A DNA stretch of 18,507 nucleotides from Nanosynbacter sp. (GTDB lineage Bacteria > Patescibacteriota > Saccharimonadia > Saccharimonadales > Saccharimonadaceae). A model generated the notes under the pieces. It was not told where the DNA came from. It did no database searches and was given only the letters and a program-made list of their open reading frames with translations. The DNA lies in contig JARKOR010000229.1 in the NCBI GenBank assembly GCA_029975625.1, forward strand, positions 1 through 18,507. Reading direction: 5' to 3'. Shown piece by piece: positions 16,307 through 18,507 of this stretch (position 1 is the stretch's first letter; each line of letters opens with the position of its first letter). The position numbers and the translations under genes were made by a program.

Positions 16307-16324
16307 CCGGCAGCAATTGTGCGG

Positions 16325-16570
16325 TTATTTTTCGACAGTATTGGATGTGCGCGCTATGAATGCCCGGATATCCTCTGCCCTCCAGACAGTCAGTCGCGGG
16401 CCGAGCTTCAGCGGCCGCGGGAATAACCCAGACTTGACTCCCGCCCACCAGGTGCTCTTGGAGACGGGAATGAGGGCCGGGATGGGCGGGTCCGCCTTGG
16501 GCGATCCGATAATCTGGCTGAGCCGAAGATAGCCGGTCTCCGGTAAAATGGGCTTGGCGGTGAATTCCAT
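16325..16570 (-). CDS. AlpA-family transcriptional regulator
   Basis: An 81-residue AlpA-like protein (PF05930): LRLSQIIG, then VSKSTWWAGVKSGLFPRPLK, and WRAEDIRAFI near the end, a winged-helix MerR/excisionase-type DNA-binding fold. AlpA proteins of P4-like islands activate integrase expression or act as excision factors. The ATG at 16570 is preceded by AAGGAGG with eight bases of spacing, which decides this start over the much longer in-frame extension to 16801 that would run through a terminator hairpin. It is co-directional with repA. Confidence 0.88.
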   Translation of the reverse strand: MEFTAKPILPETGYLRLSQIIGSPKADPPIPALIPVSKSTWWAGVKSGLFPRPLKLGPRLTVWRAEDIRAFIARTSNTVEK

Positions 16571-16669
16571 ACGGTCTGCCTCCTTGTTGTCTCGGTGAAG
16601 CAAGGCAGGGAATTTTGGGCACTGAGTGTCGGCCGGCATTGTGAATGCCGTTGATTGCTGCATTTCAAC

Positions 16670-16700
16670 AAAAAAGGCCACTACCCTTTCGGTAGAGGCC
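16670..16700 (-). terminator. Intrinsic terminator in the alpA leader
   Basis: On the minus strand a GC-rich hairpin (16676-16700), with a 10-position stem containing one internal A/T-type mismatch and a five-base loop, is followed by six T residues (16670-16675). It stands about 100 bases upstream of the alpA start and downstream of a strong promoter, so it would end most transcription before alpA. It would also stop readthrough from the integrase gene. Confidence 0.8.
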
Positions 16701-16824
16701 TTTGCACAAAGCATCCGAGAAACGTTGAATTCGTTCGGTATAAGTAGCTGATTGCGAATCAGGCTGCCCAGTCCCATGCCTTGACCTCTCAATTCCACCA
16801 AGTCTGGCGGAATGAGCTAATTGG
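16670..16824 (-). ncRNA. Structured leader RNA upstream of alpA (P4 immunity-RNA-like candidate)
   Basis: The predicted RNA of about 155 nt runs from the promoter at 16831-16858 to the terminator at 16670. It has nested pairings: CAGTCCCA/TGGGACTG (16822-16829 with 16769-16776, 8 bp), an inner stem between 16806-16816 and 16788-16799, a hairpin CTGATT-GCG-AATCAG (16748-16762), then the terminator. Phage P4 controls its left operon through a small CI RNA and premature termination, and this island has P4-type integrase and AlpA genes. By that analogy the RNA may set immunity or copy control for alpA-repA. Structure is read from sequence; function is inference. Confidence 0.5.
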
Positions 16825-16830
16825 GACTGC

Positions 16831-16858
16831 ATAATACAGCCTCAGACAGTCATGTCAA
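16831..16858 (-). promoter_or_regulatory. Strong sigma-70 promoter for leader RNA, alpA and repA
   Basis: On the minus strand a perfect TTGACA (16853-16858) and TATTAT (16831-16836, five of six matches) are 16 bases apart. Transcription would start near 16824. It is the best promoter match seen in the window. Confidence 0.75.
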
Positions 16859-16893
16859 GGATAAAAATAGACAAAAATAGAATTAAATCAATA

Positions 16894-16920
16894 TGTTACA
16901 GCCTGAAACATCATGAAACA
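16894..16920. repeat. Three 10-bp-phased TGNNACA heptamers
   Basis: TGTTACA, TGAAACA and TGAAACA start at 16894, 16904 and 16914, exactly one helical turn apart. They lie between the integrase stop (16952) and the alpA promoter (-35 at 16853-16858). The attachment repeat has the same arrangement, and the two regions share the 11-mer ACATCATGAAA. Probably a binding array for a mobility protein (integrase, AlpA or an excision factor); the binder is inferred. Confidence 0.6.
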
Positions 16921-16951
16921 GTCTAACTATTGCCTGGCGACGGGGGAGTTG

Positions 16952-18187
16952 TTAGCGGGTGGAACGCTTTGCCAATTGCATGCCCTTTGCCCCACCCTTC
17001 AGCTTATCCAGGTAGTCGGCCCATTGCTGCATCATCCTGCGCCGCTCGGCCAAATGAGAGGTTCGATTGTAGGCGCGACCGTTGGGGTCGCGAACGGCGT
17101 GGGCGAGCTGGTGTTCAATAATGTCAATCCGCTGATGCAGGACCTCGTCCAGGATGGTCCGGGCGGTCGCCCGAAAACCGTGGCCGGTGATGGTGTCGCC
17201 GTCAAACCCCATTCGCCGGAAACTGGCGTTTATGGTGTTGTCGCTCATGCACCGGGCAAACGATCGTGTGGAGGGGAAGACGTATTTGCTGTTGCCGGTA
17301 AGCGGCTGAATTTCCTTCAAGATGGCGATTGCCTGCTTGGAAAGTGGGACAAGGTGGGGCTCTTTCATTTTCATCTTCTGGCCCGGGATATTCCATTCCG
17401 CCGAGTCAAAATCGACCTCCGACCATTCCATGTGTCGCAATTCACCAGGCCTGACGAAGACAAGCGGCAAGAGCTTCAGGGCGCATTTGGCGACCAGGCT
17501 CCCCTGATAGGTATCGATGGCGCGCCGGAGCGGGGCAAGTTCCTTCGGGTCGGTAACCGCCGCCATATGCTTCCTGGTTTTGCTTATTGCCGGCAGATAG
17601 CCCCTGAATCCGGCAGAGATGTCGTAATTTGCCTTGTCAATCGACATGGCATACCGGTAGACCTGCCCCATAATCGTCAAGGCGCGGCGTGCCGTCTCAA
17701 TCACCCCCCTGGACCGGATTCTATCCAGAATGGCCTTGATTTCTTTCGCGGCGACCTCGGAGATCGGCTTACTCCCTATCCAGGGGAAAATGTCCTGGGT
17801 CAGACGGTTCATGATGGTGGCGGCGTGTTCATCCGACCATTCTTTCTTCTCCACCATGTGTTCATGCCATTCACGGGCGATAACCTCGAAGCTGTTGGCT
17901 TTCAGGTCGGCTCTTTTCTGTTTTGCCGCCTTTCTGTCCGCGGAAGGGTCGACACCGTTTGCCACCAGATTCCGGGCTTCCTGACGGCGCCCACGTGCTT
18001 CAGCCAGGGAAATGTCGGGATAGACCCCGATGGCCAGCAGCTTCTCCTTCCCGTCAAAACGATACTTGAATCGCCAGCGCTTGCTGCCCCCGGAGGTAAC
18101 CAAAAGATACAATCCGCCGCCATCCGTGAGCTTGTAATCCTTTTCTCTTGGTTTTGCCGTTCTAATCTGAATATCCTTTAGCGCCAT
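16952..18187 (-). CDS. int: P4-type tyrosine integrase (DUF4102 N-terminal domain)
   Basis: A 411-residue site-specific recombinase. The N-terminal DUF4102 arm-binding domain covers about 1-90 (ALKDIQIRTAKPREKDYKLT... GVYPDISLAEAR), a core-binding domain about 100-195, and the catalytic domain the rest. Catalytic residues are visible: R246 in VRPGELRHMEW, H336-x-x-R339 in GHGFRAT, H363 in LAHAV and the nucleophile Y373 in RAYNRT. It integrates the island at the 3' end of selC, which lies about 180 bp away. The ATG at 18187 is chosen because the DUF4102 block begins there. Its Shine-Dalgarno-like GGGGG is part of an arm-type repeat, so the integrase may limit its own translation or transcription. 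Confidence 0.95.
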   Translation of the reverse strand: MALKDIQIRTAKPREKDYKLTDGGGLYLLVTSGGSKRWRFKYRFDGKEKLLAIGVYPDISLAEARGRRQEARNLVANGVDPSADRKAAKQKRADLKANSFEVIAREWHEHMVEKKEWSDEHAATIMNRLTQDIFPWIGSKPISEVAAKEIKAILDRIRSRGVIETARRALTIMGQVYRYAMSIDKANYDISAGFRGYLPAISKTRKHMAAVTDPKELAPLRRAIDTYQGSLVAKCALKLLPLVFVRPGELRHMEWSEVDFDSAEWNIPGQKMKMKEPHLVPLSKQAIAILKEIQPLTGNSKYVFPSTRSFARCMSDNTINASFRRMGFDGDTITGHGFRATARTILDEVLHQRIDIIEHQLAHAVRDPNGRAYNRTSHLAERRRMMQQWADYLDKLKGGAKGMQLAKRSTR

Positions 18188-18190
18188 AAG

Positions 18191-18265
18191 ATACCCCCAT
18201 TTATTTGCGCCAGATACCCCCAGTACTAAGTCGAATACCCCTAGACATACCCCCAAAATACCCCG
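18191..18265. repeat. Right integrase arm-type repeats (5 x ATACCCC)
   Basis: ATACCCCC/T/G octamers start at 18191, 18214, 18235, 18247 and 18258, all in one orientation. Spacings of 23, 21, 12 and 11 bp are close to whole helical turns. The same motif occurs twice near the left end (338-357). The array occupies the whole leader of the integrase gene, including its ribosome-binding site. An arm-site role is inferred from layout. Confidence 0.7.
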
Positions 18266-18278
18266 GATTTCTGCAAAC

Positions 18279-18307
18279 ACTATAGCGCCATATTGGACTT
18301 TGTTCAA
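18279..18307 (-). promoter_or_regulatory. Integrase promoter
   Basis: On the minus strand, TTGAAC (18302-18307) and TATAGT (18279-18284, five of six matches) are 17 bases apart. The predicted start near 18272 lies just before the arm-type repeats, giving an 85-base leader. Integrase bound to those repeats would block its own expression. Confidence 0.6.
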
Positions 18308-18308
18308 T

Positions 18309-18332
18309 AAAAAACCCGCTATTTCTAGCGGG
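18309..18332 (-). terminator. selC terminator, right copy
   Basis: On the minus strand a hairpin CCCGCTA/TAGCGGG is followed by six T residues, about 36 bases beyond the 3' end of selC. It ends selC transcription and insulates the integrase promoter, which lies just to its left. The copy at 212-235 is nearly identical. Confidence 0.8.
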
Positions 18333-18364
18333 TTATGACACATCATGAAATGTTCTGAAACATG
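18326..18364. repeat. Right attachment-site direct repeat (39 bp)
   Basis: Identical to 229-267. It runs from the terminator hairpin to within three bases of the selC CCA end and holds the same 10-bp-phased heptamers (starts 18336, 18346, 18356). It marks the tRNA-proximal junction of the island. Confidence 0.75.
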
Positions 18365-18367
18365 TAA

Positions 18368-18465
18368 TGGCGGAAGCGCATGGGAATCGAACCCACCCGG
18401 GAAGTTTCTCACCCCCCACACCGGTTTTGAAGACCGGGCGGCCCACCAGCGACCGAGGCGCTTCC
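18368..18465 (-). tRNA. selC: tRNA-Sec (anticodon TCA)
   Basis: A 98-nt tRNA with the long 8-bp acceptor stem typical of selenocysteine tRNA (GGAAGCGC pairing with GCGCTTCC), an encoded G-CCA end, an extended variable arm (GTGGGGGGTGAGAAACTTCC region), the T loop GGTTCGATTCC and an anticodon arm CCGGT-CTTCAAA-ACCGG with anticodon TCA (complement of 18428-18430). It reads UGA as selenocysteine, so the host makes selenoproteins. selC is a classic island integration site; the tRNA is intact after insertion. Confidence 0.95.
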
Positions 18466-18507
18466 GTATTGAGAATCAGCTTCGAAGATTTTCGATACTA
18501 GCCCATC

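Larger units (their letters stand above)
229..18364. mobile_element. selC-integrated genomic island (defence island)
   Basis: The element is bounded by 39-bp perfect direct repeats, the right one three bases from the encoded CCA end of selC. It carries the integrase next to the tRNA, an AlpA-like regulator, a plasmid-type RepA, a type I restriction-modification operon with accessory nuclease genes, and two Fic modules. ATACCCC repeats lie just inside both ends in the same orientation, as expected for integrase arm sites. Integration at the 3' end of selC next to a P4-type integrase is a well-known island arrangement. The exact crossover point cannot be placed: the repeat may include or only border the true core. 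Bases 1-228 and 18465-18507 are presumed chromosomal flank. Confidence 0.85.

Noticed and set aside
16571..16801. N-terminal extension of AlpA (start at 16801)
   Set aside because: It runs through an intrinsic terminator hairpin, and a strong AAGGAGG sits before the ATG at 16570.
16720..16829. A further tRNA gene suggested by the CTGATTCGCAATCAG arm and a TGGTGGAATTG segment
   Set aside because: No acceptor stem or T arm can be formed; the pairing fits a leader RNA better.
16913..18181. Plus-strand open frame of 422 codons
   Set aside because: It is the antisense shadow of the integrase gene, whose minus-strand frame has all catalytic residues.
1..18507. CRISPR array or insertion sequence
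   Set aside because: No regularly spaced repeat-spacer pattern, transposase frame or terminal inverted repeat pair was found.

Overview
The window is an integrated genomic island of about 18.1 kb, lying between a selenocysteine tRNA gene (selC, minus strand, 18368-18465) and a partial copy of the selC downstream region near position 229. Encoded selenocysteine tRNA, mid-range GC and the protein families present fit an anaerobic Desulfobacterota-type bacterium (Geobacter/Desulfuromonas-like). That assignment is inference; no housekeeping protein is available to fix the taxon. Almost every gene is on the minus strand; the one convincing plus-strand gene is a small Fic antitoxin.

Layout, right to left. 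(1) 18507-16820: selC, right attachment region, five phased ATACCCC arm-type repeats, and a P4-type tyrosine integrase whose promoter, leader and start region carry those repeats. (2) 16950-15416: a strong promoter, a structured leader ending in an intrinsic terminator (possibly a P4-like immunity or attenuator RNA), an AlpA-like regulator and a plasmid-type RepA. (3) 15071-2881: an XRE regulator, then a long, tightly packed defence operon: hsdR, KilA-N protein, hsdM, hsdS (with a C-terminal extension of about 270 residues), an ABC-type AAA ATPase, an HNH nuclease (the last two resemble a Septu PtuA/PtuB pair), a ruined 5'-nucleotidase and a Fic protein with its own inhibitory motif. (4) 2840-1901: two tRNA 5'-half remnants (Thr-CGT-like and Asn-GTT-like) directly in front of a second Fic toxin, which faces a small convergent gene carrying a Fic-inhibitory motif. 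(5) 1673-229: a frameshifted hypothetical gene, the left arm-type repeats and the left attachment repeat.

How it fits together: integrase and AlpA would run mobility, RepA hints at replication of the excised form, and the cargo is anti-phage defence (type I restriction-modification plus ATPase/HNH nuclease) with Fic toxin modules that may stabilise the island. Three genes carry single-base indels and one also has a nonsense codon, so the island is decaying or the sequence contains errors.

The most unusual features are: the tRNA-half leader in front of fic1, in which the 5' acceptor strand of the first tRNA half can pair with the toxin's ribosome-binding region; the tail-to-tail Fic toxin/antitoxin pair; the leader RNA before alpA; and 10-bp-phased heptamers shared by the attachment repeat and the region just beyond the integrase stop codon.
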